52,233 bases of DNA from the NCBI GenBank assembly GCA_040751775.1, contig JBFMGD010000016.1, positions 1 to 52,233 of the forward strand. Reading direction: 5' to 3'. Source of the stretch: JBFMGD01 sp040751775. GTDB taxonomy: Bacteria; Bacillota; Dethiobacteria; DTU022. The first letter of the stretch is position 1. Every line of letters starts with the position of its first letter. The position numbers and the translations under genes are program-made. Shown piece after piece: positions 7,476 to 16,517 of this stretch. The notes beneath the pieces were generated by a model. That model made no database searches. It saw nothing but the letters and a program-made list of their open reading frames with translations, and was not told where the DNA came from.

Positions 7476-8573
7476 GTGTTTAAAAAAGGTATTGCCGTTT
7501 TTCTGACCCTGCTGCTGATGGGGGTACTGGTGGCCGGTTGCGGTACAGAAGGTGATGTTACGCCTGACCCGGATGCCGGTGAAGAGGCGCTTAAGGTCGG
7601 CATGGTTACCGATGCCGGAACTATCGATGACAAATCCTTCAATCAGGGAACCTGGGAAGGGGTCTTGTTGGCGGGCGAGGAATTTGGCCTGGAAACAAGG
7701 TACTTAAAACCTGCCGGGACCACAGAAGCCGATTATGTGAAAGAAATCAGCAACCTTGTTGACGCCGGGTTTAAGTTCGTAGTCTGCCCGGGATTCAAGT
7801 TTGAGACCGCGATCTTCCAGGCGCAGGACAAGCATACCGATGCCAAGTTTGTTTTGATTGACGGTTTTCCCCACGCCGGGGACTGGAATCCCGTGGTTAA
7901 GGAAAATACCGTCTCCATTTTCTTCGCCGAGCATGAGTCCGGTTTTCTGGCCGGCTTAGCCACCGCGCTGCAGCTGCAAGACGGTGAAGTCGGTTTCATC
8001 GGCGGCATGGAGATCCCTGCCGTGCAAAAATTTAACTGGGGCTTCCAGCAGGGTATCGCTTATGCCAATGAAAACTATGAAACCACCGTTACGATTAAGG
8101 CGGAAAATGTCATTTACCAGGGTACTTTCGACGACGTGGCCGCGGGCCAGCAGCTGGCCGCGCAAATGTATGACAAGGGCGTCAAGGCTATTTTTGCCGC
8201 GGCCGGAGGTGTCGGCGTCGGTGTGATTAATGAGGCGAAGTTGCGCGCTAAAGCCGGCGAAGACGTATGGGTTGTCGGTGTAGACGTTGACCAGTTTGCC
8301 GAAGGGATCTATGAAGGCGAGAAGTCGATCATCCTTACCTCTGCCATGAAGTATATCGACCAAGCGGCTTTTGACATGATTAAGGCTGAACTGGAAGGCA
8401 GCTTCCCCGGCGGACAAATCCTCACTTTCAGTGCTGCGAATGACGGGATCGGCATTCCGAAGACTAATCCCAACCTGGACGATGCGGTTGTGGAAAAAGT
8501 CAGTGCAGCATTTGACGGATTGAAGTCAGGCAGCATCACCGTTTCAGACGTTCAGGGTGATTTAATCAAGTAG
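7476..8573 (+). CDS. BMP-family nucleoside-binding lipoprotein
   Basis: This is the extracellular substrate-binding component of an ABC importer of the BMP/PnrA (Med) family, whose studied members bind purine or other nucleosides. The start is GTG 7476 after GGGGAGG (7461-7467). A signal peptide ends in a lipobox, LVAGC, with Cys22 as the lipidation site. The mature part shows GMVTDAGTIDDKSFNQGTWEG, the family's ligand-binding opening, and later WVVGVDVDQ and LTSAMKYIDQAAFD. Length (365 residues) is normal. A GC hairpin with a T-run follows, and then the ATPase and two permease genes, so this gene is likely expressed at a higher level than its partners. Confidence 0.92.
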   Translation: MFKKGIAVFLTLLLMGVLVAGCGTEGDVTPDPDAGEEALKVGMVTDAGTIDDKSFNQGTWEGVLLAGEEFGLETRYLKPAGTTEADYVKEISNLVDAGFKFVVCPGFKFETAIFQAQDKHTDAKFVLIDGFPHAGDWNPVVKENTVSIFFAEHESGFLAGLATALQLQDGEVGFIGGMEIPAVQKFNWGFQQGIAYANENYETTVTIKAENVIYQGTFDDVAAGQQLAAQMYDKGVKAIFAAAGGVGVGVINEAKLRAKAGEDVWVVGVDVDQFAEGIYEGEKSIILTSAMKYIDQAAFDMIKAELEGSFPGGQILTFSAANDGIGIPKTNPNLDDAVVEKVSAAFDGLKSGSITVSDVQGDLIK

Positions 8574-8596
8574 TGAACGCAGGTTACAAGATTCAG

Positions 8597-8622
8597 AAGG
8601 GCGGAGTGATCCGCCCTTTTTT
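8597..8622 (+). terminator. Intra-operon terminator or attenuator
   Basis: AAGGGCGGA and TCCGCCCTT form a stem around GTGA, followed by six T. It sits between the binding-protein gene and the ATPase gene of the same transporter, so partial readthrough is expected. This is a common way to make more binding protein than membrane subunits. Confidence 0.8.
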
Positions 8623-8687
8623 AATATTGTGATAATAGCTGATTATTTGTTATGATAGCGGTGGAATATTGAATCGGGAGGAGGAGC

Positions 8688-10214
8688 TTGTTGGAATATA
8701 TTGTTGAAATGCAAAAGATCCGCAAAGAATTTCCCGGTATTGTCGCCTGTGACGACATCACTTTCCAGTTAGAAAAAGGTGAAATTCACGCGCTGCTGGG
8801 CGAGAACGGCGCGGGCAAATCAACGTTAATGAATATTCTCTTTGGGCTTTATCAACCGGACCGCGGGTTTATCCGTCTGCGGGGCAAGGATGTCAATATC
8901 GCCAACCCCAATGTGGCCAACGATCTGGGCATCGGCATGGTGCACCAGCACTTCAAACTGGTTCATAACTTTACCGTTACTGAAAACATTATCCTGGGCA
9001 TGGAGCCGACCAGGGGCCTGGCGATTGATATCCGATCTGCGGCCGCTCGCATCAGGGAGCTTTCCCAAAAGTACGGGCTCAATGTAGACCCGGACGCCAA
9101 AATTTCCGACGTGTCCGTGGGTATGCAGCAGCGGGTGGAAATTTTAAAAATGCTTTACCGCAATGCTGAAATATTGATTTTCGATGAACCTACCGCGGTG
9201 CTGACCCCTCAGGAAGTGCGTGAACTGATGAAAATTATGAGCAGCTTGATTGCCGAACAAAAGACGATCATCCTGATTACACACAAGCTGAGGGAAATTA
9301 AAGCCATCGCCAACCGGTGCACGGTAATTCGCCGCGGTAAGTTGATCGGTACTGTCGACGTTGCCTCATCTTCACCGGAAACGCTGGCGGAGATGATGGT
9401 CGGACGCAAGGTTCTATTTAAAATTGAGAAGCAAGAGCAGCGCCCCGGTGACGCAATCCTCAATATTGAAAACCTGTCTGTGCGCGGCAACAGCGGGGTG
9501 CTGGGCTTGAAGCACTTTTCGTTGGAGGTGCGCTACGGCGAGATTCTCGGTATCGCCGGGGTGGACGGCAACGGACAGGCCGAACTGGTGGAGGCGATCA
9601 TCGGTTTGCGGAAAGCGGAAACGGGCCGGGTGATGCTGCTCGGACAGGATATCACCACTCTGCCAACACGCGAGCGCATCGCCAGGGGCCTGGCCCACAT
9701 ACCCGATGACCGGCACAAATACGGTCTTATTCTCGACTATACCGTGGAAGATAACCTCATCCTGAAATTATACCACCGGCAGCCCTTTTCCAAGAAAGGG
9801 CTGTTAAACCGGGAAGAGATCCACCGTCACGCTGACCGGCTCATTGAAGTATTTGACGTCCGTACCGGTCAGGGCGGCGAAGCCTCGGCGCGTTCCCTCT
9901 CCGGCGGTAACCAGCAGAAGGCGATCGTGGGCCGCGAAATTGACGGTAACCCTGAACTGTTAATTGCGGTCCAACCGACAAGGGGCCTCGATGTCGGAGC
10001 GATCGAGTATATTCACAAGCGCCTTTTGGAGCAGCGCGACCATGGGAAAGCGGTCCTATTGGTATCGCTGGAGCTGGATGAAATCCTGAACCTGTCGGAT
10101 CGGATTGCCGTAATTAACAGCGGTGAGTTGGTGGGCTTGGTTAACGCCGCGGAAACCAACGAAAATGAAGTCGGTCTTATGATGGCCGGTGTAAAGAGAG
10201 GTGCGACTGCTTGA
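8688..10214 (+). CDS. ABC nucleoside transporter ATPase (two nucleotide-binding domains)
   Basis: This single chain carries two ATPase domains that power the importer, as in sugar and BMP-type nucleoside systems. The first domain has Walker A GENGAGKST (about residues 38-46), a degenerate signature VSVGMQQR, and Walker B LIFDEPTAVL. The second has GVDGNGQAELVE instead of a full Walker A, the signature LSGGNQQK, and LIAVQPTRGLD, which is the normal asymmetry for this group. Length is 508 residues. TTG 8688 or the next codon TTG 8691 follows the strong site GGGAGGAGG. The stop overlaps the start of the first permease gene. Confidence 0.93.
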   Translation: MLEYIVEMQKIRKEFPGIVACDDITFQLEKGEIHALLGENGAGKSTLMNILFGLYQPDRGFIRLRGKDVNIANPNVANDLGIGMVHQHFKLVHNFTVTENIILGMEPTRGLAIDIRSAAARIRELSQKYGLNVDPDAKISDVSVGMQQRVEILKMLYRNAEILIFDEPTAVLTPQEVRELMKIMSSLIAEQKTIILITHKLREIKAIANRCTVIRRGKLIGTVDVASSSPETLAEMMVGRKVLFKIEKQEQRPGDAILNIENLSVRGNSGVLGLKHFSLEVRYGEILGIAGVDGNGQAELVEAIIGLRKAETGRVMLLGQDITTLPTRERIARGLAHIPDDRHKYGLILDYTVEDNLILKLYHRQPFSKKGLLNREEIHRHADRLIEVFDVRTGQGGEASARSLSGGNQQKAIVGREIDGNPELLIAVQPTRGLDVGAIEYIHKRLLEQRDHGKAVLLVSLELDEILNLSDRIAVINSGELVGLVNAAETNENEVGLMMAGVKRGATA

Positions 10215-11320
10215 AGTTAAAGGCAAGCAAAGAATATCTTCTGGCCATAGTAGCGGTAATCCTCGGTCTGATGGCCGGTGCCGTGCTCATGCTGGTGACA
10301 GGGAACAACCCGGTTGACGGTTTCTATTACCTGTTTAGAGGTGGCTTGATGAACATAGAACGGGTGGGCAACACCCTGGCTACAGCCACCCCGCTTATCT
10401 TTACCGGGTTATCGGTTGCTTTTGCCTTCAAAACAGGGCTGTTTAATATCGGCGGCGCCGGGCAAATGTTGATCGGCGGCCTTTGCGCCACGGCGGTGGG
10501 TTTGACCTTTGCCTGGCCGAAACCGATCCTGCTGGCGGTGATCGTTATTGTTTCCATGATCGGTGGAGGGCTTTGGGCAGCGCTGCCGGGTTGGCTGAAA
10601 GCAAGGTTTAATGTCCACGAAGTGGTATCCACGATCATGATGAACTGGATTGCCTACTGGACCGTTTTTTATGTGGTTCCCCTCTACTTTAAGGGTCCGT
10701 TTTTGGAAACAGAATCGCAGAAGATCCCTGCTGCCGCCTCACTTAAGACCGTCTGGATGACAAGCCTGTTTCACGGTTCGTATATAAACCAGGGCATTTT
10801 TTTGGCGGTTATTTTTGTGATTGTCAGCGCTTTCATCCTGGAGAAAACCACCCTCGGTTATGAGCTCAAGGCTGTCGGCTTTAACAGGGATGCCGCCCAA
10901 GCCGCCGGGATCAGCGTTAAACGGAACATTATTCTATCTATGACCATAGCCGGCGCTCTGGCCGGACTGGGCGGCGCTACCTTTTATGTCGGCTATGCGT
11001 CAAATATGCAAATCGGGGTAATGCCGTCCCACGGTTTCGACGGTATTGCCGTCTCGCTGCTGGGAGCCAATTCGCCCTGGGGTGTTATGGGAGCGGCCAT
11101 ATTTTTTGGCCTGCTCCATACGGGGAAGGGCTTTATGAATGCTATGACCAGCATCCCTCCGGAAATCGCGGATACCATTATCGCCACGATTATTTACTTT
11201 GCCGCCGCTAGTGTTTTGGTGGAAAGAAACTGGGACCGGTTCAGGAGAAAATGGACCACGGGCCGTTTGTTTAAAAGAACACAGCACAGGATTCGGCAGG
11301 GAACGGGGGGGCGAGAATAA
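10211..11320 (+). CDS. ABC nucleoside transporter permease 1
   Basis: This is an integral membrane subunit of the BMP-type importer (BPD_transp_2 family, like Bacillus YufP/NupP). The 369 residues are mostly hydrophobic helices; family-typical pieces include TATPLIFTGLSVAFAFKTGLFNIGGAGQ and AGISVKRNI...GALAGLGGATF, the latter being the cytoplasmic coupling loop contacted by the ATPase. TTG 10211 overlaps the ATPase stop (TTGA), which suggests translational coupling. The next permease begins on the last base of its stop codon. Confidence 0.92.
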   Translation: MKLKASKEYLLAIVAVILGLMAGAVLMLVTGNNPVDGFYYLFRGGLMNIERVGNTLATATPLIFTGLSVAFAFKTGLFNIGGAGQMLIGGLCATAVGLTFAWPKPILLAVIVIVSMIGGGLWAALPGWLKARFNVHEVVSTIMMNWIAYWTVFYVVPLYFKGPFLETESQKIPAAASLKTVWMTSLFHGSYINQGIFLAVIFVIVSAFILEKTTLGYELKAVGFNRDAAQAAGISVKRNIILSMTIAGALAGLGGATFYVGYASNMQIGVMPSHGFDGIAVSLLGANSPWGVMGAAIFFGLLHTGKGFMNAMTSIPPEIADTIIATIIYFAAASVLVERNWDRFRRKWTTGRLFKRTQHRIRQGTGGRE

Positions 11321-12267
11321 TGTGGAACATCTTGGTGCAGATTTTCCCTTATGCCGTTGCTTTTACCATCCCTTTACTGATTACAGCCCTGGGAGGTTTA
11401 TTCAGCGAACGCAGCGGAGTAGTCAACATCGGCCTGGAAGGGCTAATGGTTATCGGCATGTTTACGGCAGCGATCGTAATTTCAAAAACAGAGCTGAATT
11501 CTCCGGGGGTCTCAATTTTGCTTGGGCTGCTGGCGGCGCTGTTGGTCTCTGCTCTGTTCGCCATGCTGCATGCCTTTGCCTGCGTCAGCCTTAACGCCAA
11601 CCAGGTAATCAGCGGGATTGCCATTAATATGGTCGCGGGAGCCCTTACCACTTACCTGGCCAGGTTTATTACCGGCAGCGGCAATATCCAGATTATTCAC
11701 GGTTTGGGCCGTCATAAAGTGCCCGCCCTTTCGGAAATCCCTCTCTTGGGCAAACTAATTTTTACCCAGTCCTATCTCACTACCTGGCTGGTCTTGGCAA
11801 TTCTCCTCACAGCTTCATTTGCGTTATACAGAACCCGGTTTGGCCTGCGTTTGCGGTCCTGCGGTGAACACCCGCATGCCGCCGATTCCGCCGGTATTAA
11901 TGTTTACCGCATGCGCTACAGCGCAGTGATGATTTCCGGCGCCTGTGCCGGCTTGGGGGGGGCGATATTTCTCGTTACCGTATCCGGAGAGTTTAACGGC
12001 ACCGCCGCCGGTATGGGCTTCCTGGCTTTGGCCGCCCTGATCTTCGGTCAGTGGAAACCTTTCGGTATTCTCGGCGCCACCTTCTTCTTCGGCTTTGCCA
12101 GTACCATCGCCAATGTCTCTCAAGCTGTACCGGCATTGGCCCAGATTCCCGGTATTTTCTTAAAGACTTTTCCCTATATTATTACACTGGCAGCGCTGGT
12201 GGTGTTTTCGAAATCATCCCAGGCGCCCAAGGCGGCCGGTGAACCCTATGATAAGGGTAAGCGTTGA
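11320..12267 (+). CDS. ABC nucleoside transporter permease 2
   Basis: This is the second membrane subunit of the importer (YufQ/NupQ-like), 315 residues with about eight or more hydrophobic helices. The segment GLFSERSGVVNIGLEGLM and the SAGINVYRMRYSAVMISGACAGLGGA coupling loop mirror those in permease 1. ATG 11320 overlaps the preceding TAA by one base, so the two permeases are coupled. It closes the four-gene transporter operon. The pdp and deoC genes a few kilobases on would process imported nucleosides. Confidence 0.92.
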   Translation: MWNILVQIFPYAVAFTIPLLITALGGLFSERSGVVNIGLEGLMVIGMFTAAIVISKTELNSPGVSILLGLLAALLVSALFAMLHAFACVSLNANQVISGIAINMVAGALTTYLARFITGSGNIQIIHGLGRHKVPALSEIPLLGKLIFTQSYLTTWLVLAILLTASFALYRTRFGLRLRSCGEHPHAADSAGINVYRMRYSAVMISGACAGLGGAIFLVTVSGEFNGTAAGMGFLALAALIFGQWKPFGILGATFFFGFASTIANVSQAVPALAQIPGIFLKTFPYIITLAALVVFSKSSQAPKAAGEPYDKGKR

Positions 12268-12507
12268 TCAGGGATTAAGCGACTGCCCAACCAGCCGCCT
12301 TGATTTTTGTTAACGGATCGATAGAGTGTAGATTATAGATTGAATTGTGATCATGAATTATAGCAATAAATAAGCCGTTTAGCGCATAACTATTAACAGG
12401 TGTGGCAGCGGCTTTTCTTTTTAAAGCGCGTATAGGATCGCGGTGTCAAACTGGGTTAAAATGATGCTGCGGGAAAAGACGCAATGACAATAAAAGGAGG
12501 AAAAAGG

Positions 12508-12936
12508 ATGAATTCAGATGGTGAGAAAAAAGTAAACGATACCGTGGTGCAGAAGATCAGTGAGACTGAAGCAGATAGTGTGCGCATTGCTCCCGATGTA
12601 ATCGGTATTATCGCCGGGCTCGTCGCCAGTGAAATTAAGGGGATTGCCGGTATGAGCGTCGGCATTGTCGGCGGTATTGCTGAAAAGCTCGGCCGGAAAG
12701 ACCTTTCCAAGGGGATCAAAGTACATCTCGAAGAAGAGCGGGTAAAGCTCGAACTGAATGTAATCGTGGAAATGGGCATACCGATTGTCGATACCGCCAA
12801 CAATTTGAAAAAGGAAGTGCGCGATACAGTTGAAAAAATAACCGGCTTGCAGGTATCGGCCATAAACATCAATGTTTTGGGAATAAATGTTCCCAAAGAA
12901 CAGGAAGAGAAGAGCCCGAAGAAGGAAAACGAATAA
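12508..12936 (+). CDS. Asp23/Gls24 family envelope stress protein
   Basis: The family (DUF322) comprises small, often abundant proteins tied to cell-envelope stress in Gram-positive bacteria; a few are membrane-tethered through partners. This 142-residue product has the family core SVRIAPDVIGIIAGLVASEIKGI, a GMSVG stretch, KGIKVHLEEERVKLELNVIVEMGIPI, and an acidic-basic charged tail. There is no signal peptide or membrane helix, so it should be cytoplasmic. I chose ATG 12508, eight bases after AAAGGAGG; the upstream in-frame ATG 12484 precedes that site and is unlikely. It is followed by a clear terminator and appears to be monocistronic. Confidence 0.88.
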   Translation: MNSDGEKKVNDTVVQKISETEADSVRIAPDVIGIIAGLVASEIKGIAGMSVGIVGGIAEKLGRKDLSKGIKVHLEEERVKLELNVIVEMGIPIVDTANNLKKEVRDTVEKITGLQVSAININVLGINVPKEQEEKSPKKENE

Positions 12937-12965
12937 CCGGGGCTGATCAGGGCCCGGTAAAGCTA

Positions 12966-13004
12966 AACCCGGCTCCGGCTGCGCGGTTCCGGGTTAATTT
13001 TTTT
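12966..13004 (+). terminator. Rho-independent terminator after the Asp23 gene
   Basis: AACCCGG (12966-12972) pairs with CCGGGTT (12989-12995), with a small GC inner stem possible in the loop, followed by seven T at 12998-13004. Confidence 0.8.
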
Positions 13005-13091
13005 ATAAATGAGAGATATATCTGCAGGAAAATAGATCCAAATGGTCGAATACTGGCGTAAACTAGACACTGCGGGAGCTCCGATCCGGCC

Positions 13092-13667
13092 ATGTGTAAC
13101 ACGCTGACGTTGCGGGAAAAAGTAATCTTGGGTATCCTCGCCGCCCTGCTTGTAGCCGGCGCGTTATGGCGGGTATGGCCGCATGCCGTTTCTCCTCCAG
13201 GTGCGTTCAGGCTGGAAGAGGAGGCCGGCAGCCATGAAGCCGCTCTGGGAGATGGAGTGATCCCCATCGTGGTGCATATTGTCGGCGCGGTGCAAAACCC
13301 GGGAGTATATCGTCTTTCGCCCGGTTCCAGGGTACAAGATCTGCTGATTGCGGCGGGAGGATCCGCAGCTGACGCCGACCTGGAACAGATCAATTTGGCC
13401 CGGCCGCTGATGGACGGCGAACAGGTGCAAATCTTGCGGATCGGTGAAGTGCCCGGCGCGGGGCGGGCTGACGCCAAGGTAAATATTAACCGCGCCACTG
13501 TCGAAGAACTGGCCACGCTGCCCGGTATCGGTCCGGTCCGCGCTCAACGGATCTTTGATTACCGCGCTCAGCACGGTTTTTTTACCGACCCCCGCGAACT
13601 CATGGATGTCTCCGGTATCGGCGAAGGGATTTATCAAAATATCGCCGATCTGATCACGGTCTATTAA
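13092..13667 (+). CDS. comEA: ComEA-type DNA uptake protein
   Basis: ComEA is a membrane-anchored receptor that binds double-stranded DNA during natural transformation. The 191-residue protein has an N-terminal membrane helix (about 10-27), an SLBB domain (VVHIVGAVQNPGVYRLSPGSRVQDLL, near 57-115) and a C-terminal helix-hairpin-helix pair (INRATVEELATLPGIGPVRAQRI...LMDVSGIGEGIYQNI) that contacts DNA. The start is ATG 13092 with a modest GGGAG about 13 bases upstream. comEC, its usual neighbour, lies 14 kb away here, so the classic com operon is split. Confidence 0.92.
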   Translation: MCNTLTLREKVILGILAALLVAGALWRVWPHAVSPPGAFRLEEEAGSHEAALGDGVIPIVVHIVGAVQNPGVYRLSPGSRVQDLLIAAGGSAADADLEQINLARPLMDGEQVQILRIGEVPGAGRADAKVNINRATVEELATLPGIGPVRAQRIFDYRAQHGFFTDPRELMDVSGIGEGIYQNIADLITVY

Positions 13668-13670
13668 TCT

Positions 13671-13687
13671 AACGAGAGCCTCGTTTT
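13671..13687 (+). terminator. Small hairpin after comEA
   Basis: AACGAG and CTCGTT pair around a three-base AGC loop and run into TTTT. It lies in the short gap between the convergent comEA and ahcY genes and could end comEA transcription, although the stem is short. Confidence 0.4.
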
Positions 13688-13709
13688 GGGCGGCTGCGTT
13701 AAAACCGGT

Positions 13710-14957
13710 TCACTCCGGTTTCCAGGAACGGATATATTTCTGCTGCGCCGCGGTGAGGCTGTCGATTTGGATGTTAAGAGCATCGAGCTTCAAGATGGCG
13801 ACCTGTTGATCCAACTCGGCGGGCAGTGCGATTACTTCTCTCGGCAGCGGCTTCTCCCGGCGGCGCAGATAATCCATGGCCAGGAACTGCACGGCGAAAG
13901 AGAGGTCCATGATTTCGGCGGGGTGGCCGTCTCCGGCGGCCAGGTTGACCAGCCTGCCCTCGGCCAACAGGTAAAGGCGCCGTCCATCTTTGAGGCGGTA
14001 TTCGTCGATATTCAGGCGCGGTTGCCCGGTATGCGCGGCTACTTTGTTCAGGGCGACCTTGTCTACTTCCAGGTCGAAGTGACCGGCGTTGGCCAGCAGT
14101 ACGCCGTCTTTCATGCGCTCATAATGCGCTTCGCTGATAACGCCGCTGCAGCCGGTCACAGTGATAAAAATATCACCCAGGGCCGCCGCCTCGATCATCG
14201 GCGCTACCTGGTACCCTTCGACTACCGCCTCCAACGCCCGGATTGGATCGGTTTCAGTGATGATCACCCGCGCGCCGAGGCCCGCCGCCCGCGCCGCCAC
14301 ACCGCGGCCGCACCAGCCGAAACCGGCCACGACCACCGTTTTACCGGCGATGAGCAGGTTGGTGGTGCGCATGATCCCATCCCATACCGATTGCCCGGTG
14401 CCGTGGCGGTTATCGAAAAGATGTTTGCAATAAGCATCATTTACCGCGATTACCGGATAAGCCAGCACTCCCTCCGCGGCCATCGCCCGCAGGCGCTGCA
14501 GGCCGGTGGTTGTCTCTTCAGCTCCGCCCCGTACCCGGTCCAGCAGATCGGGGCGCTCCCGGTGCAGCATCGCGGTCAGGTCGCCGCCGTCATCAATGAT
14601 CAGGTTTGGCTCTGTGTTGATCGTGCTGCGGATATGATCGTCGTATTCCGCTGCGGTCGCCCCGTGCCAGGCAAATACTTCAATACCCCGCTCAACCAGG
14701 GCCGCGGCGACGGCATCCTGGGTGGAGAGGGGATTGCTGCCGGTAACGACCACTTCGGCGCCGCACTGCTGGAACACTTGAGCCATATAAGCGGTTTTAG
14801 CTTCCAGGTGGATACAAATAGCCAGCCTCAGCCCTTTAAAAGGTTGGCCGGCGGCATGCCCGGCGGCCAAACCCTGCAGTACGGGCATATATCGGCTGAC
14901 CCAATCGATGCGCTTGTGCCCCTCGGGGGCCAACTCGGGCCGGCGGATTTTGCTCAT
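13710..14957 (-). CDS. ahcY: Adenosylhomocysteinase
   Basis: The enzyme hydrolyses S-adenosylhomocysteine to adenosine and homocysteine, using a tightly bound NAD. The 415-residue protein reads clearly as the family: HLEAKTAYMAQVFQQCGAEV, the NAD fold VAGFGWCGRGVAARAAGLGA, the DNRHGTGQS substrate region, and NAGHFDLEVD. It lacks the extra insert found in eukaryotic and many proteobacterial enzymes, as usual for short bacterial and archaeal forms. It is on the strand opposite its neighbours, convergent with comEA and divergent from pdp. The adenosine product can feed the nucleoside salvage functions encoded around it. Confidence 0.95.
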   Translation of the reverse strand: MSKIRRPELAPEGHKRIDWVSRYMPVLQGLAAGHAAGQPFKGLRLAICIHLEAKTAYMAQVFQQCGAEVVVTGSNPLSTQDAVAAALVERGIEVFAWHGATAAEYDDHIRSTINTEPNLIIDDGGDLTAMLHRERPDLLDRVRGGAEETTTGLQRLRAMAAEGVLAYPVIAVNDAYCKHLFDNRHGTGQSVWDGIMRTTNLLIAGKTVVVAGFGWCGRGVAARAAGLGARVIITETDPIRALEAVVEGYQVAPMIEAAALGDIFITVTGCSGVISEAHYERMKDGVLLANAGHFDLEVDKVALNKVAAHTGQPRLNIDEYRLKDGRRLYLLAEGRLVNLAAGDGHPAEIMDLSFAVQFLAMDYLRRREKPLPREVIALPAELDQQVAILKLDALNIQIDSLTAAQQKYIRSWKPE

Positions 14958-15140
14958 CTTAGTCTCCTCTTTTCTAAAAACTTACTATTGACATGCTCTT
15001 CGCATACCATTAATTCTAAACCTTCCTTGCTTAATCCTGCTTTTCTAATTCCCGCATAACTTAATAAAATCATAATCAATCTTGAAAGAGGATTTGCGAA
15101 ATGGAAACAGAACTAATATTTTAAAGGCAGGAGATTTTCG

Positions 15141-16481
15141 ATGAGAGCATATGATCTTATTCTCAAAAAACGCAACGGGTTTGAGTTGAACCGGGCGGAG
15201 ATCGGCTACCTGGTCAAAGGGTATACCGCCGGTGAAATACCCGATTACCAGATGTCTGCTTTTACCATGGCGGTCTACTTTCGGGGGATGACCAAAGAAG
15301 AAACACTCCACCTGACCATGGCCATGGTTCAGTCGGGTGAAACAGTTACATTGGCGGAGATTCCCGGGATCAAGGTCGATAAGCACAGCACCGGCGGCGT
15401 GGGGGATACCACAACCCTGGTACTGGTCCCGCTCGTGGCGGCGGCCGGCGCGCCGGTAGCCAAGATGTCCGGCCGCGGTCTCGGCCATACCGGCGGTACT
15501 TTGGATAAACTGGAATCGATCCCCGGTTTCTGCACCGGCCTCTCCGCCGCGGCGATGATCGACCAGGTGCGGCAGGTGGGTGCGGCGGTGATCAGCCAAA
15601 CCGGAAACCTGGTCCCCGCCGATAAGATGCTCTACAGCCTGCGCGATGTTACCGCCACCGTGGACAGCCTGCCCTTAATTGCCGCCAGCATCATGAGTAA
15701 AAAACTCGCTGCCGGCGCAGATGCGGTGGTGCTGGATGTTAAAACCGGCGACGGCGCTTTCTTGAAAGATCTAAATGAAGCGATCGCTCTGGCTGAAGCC
15801 ATGGTGGAAATCGGTACCGGGGCCGGCCGTGAAACCGTGGCGCTGCTTTCGAACATGGACCAACCTCTCGGTCGCGCCGTCGGCAATGCCCTGGAAGTGG
15901 AAGAAGCAATTTTAACCCTGCGCGGCGACGGGCCGGCGGACTTAGAAGAGCTCTGCCTGGCCCTGGGCGGCCGGATGCTGCACCTGGCCGGGAAGGTTTC
16001 GGATCCGGAACAAGGGCGGGAGAAGCTGAGGCAAATCATTGCCAACGGCGCGGCGCTGGCTAAAATGAAAGCGCTGATCAAAGCGCAGCACGGAGACCCC
16101 CGAGTGGTGGATGACCTGTCGCTGCTGCCCCGCGCCGCGGCGCGGGTAACGGTGGAAGCGCCCGCAGCCGGCTTTGTCCACCGGATCAAAGCCGAAAGTA
16201 TCGGTACGGGCGCGATGCTCCTGGGAGCCGGGCGTGAAACCAAGGACGCCGCAATCGACCTGGCCGCGGGCATAACCCTGGCTAAAAAGATCGGCGATGC
16301 CGTCTCGCACGGTGATACCCTGGCCGTCATGCACACCAACGCCGACCCGGATTCACCGAAAGTGGCGCAGGTTTGGCAGATGATCCTGAACGCTTATGAA
16401 ATCGAACCCGGCCCGGCGGCGCCCCCCTCCTTGCTTCTCGGATCTGTCGACCGGCACGGCATCCATACCGGCAGTTGGTAG
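15141..16481 (+). CDS. pdp: Pyrimidine-nucleoside phosphorylase
   Basis: The enzyme cleaves thymidine, deoxyuridine or uridine with phosphate, giving the base and (deoxy)ribose-1-phosphate. At 446 residues it has the normal length, with the signature SGRGLGHTGGTLDKLESIPGF, the phosphate-binding KHSTGGVGD stretch, and the C-terminal barrel-sandwich domain found in Pdp/DeoA. The ATG follows GGCAGGAG. deoC begins 36 bases after its stop, forming a two-gene deoxyribose breakdown unit; the phosphopentomutase that would link them is not in the window. DeoA (thymidine-specific) is the alternative name; length and Bacillota context favour the broader Pdp. Confidence 0.93.
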   Translation: MRAYDLILKKRNGFELNRAEIGYLVKGYTAGEIPDYQMSAFTMAVYFRGMTKEETLHLTMAMVQSGETVTLAEIPGIKVDKHSTGGVGDTTTLVLVPLVAAAGAPVAKMSGRGLGHTGGTLDKLESIPGFCTGLSAAAMIDQVRQVGAAVISQTGNLVPADKMLYSLRDVTATVDSLPLIAASIMSKKLAAGADAVVLDVKTGDGAFLKDLNEAIALAEAMVEIGTGAGRETVALLSNMDQPLGRAVGNALEVEEAILTLRGDGPADLEELCLALGGRMLHLAGKVSDPEQGREKLRQIIANGAALAKMKALIKAQHGDPRVVDDLSLLPRAAARVTVEAPAAGFVHRIKAESIGTGAMLLGAGRETKDAAIDLAAGITLAKKIGDAVSHGDTLAVMHTNADPDSPKVAQVWQMILNAYEIEPGPAAPPSLLLGSVDRHGIHTGSW

Positions 16482-16517
16482 TGAGAGATTGGTGTTTTTA
16501 CGAAGGAGAAAACATTT

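Noticed and set aside
13686..15059. Long forward-strand open frame of 457 codons
   Set aside because: It lies opposite ahcY, which matches its family along its whole length; the forward translation has no family features and is a GC-rich shadow.
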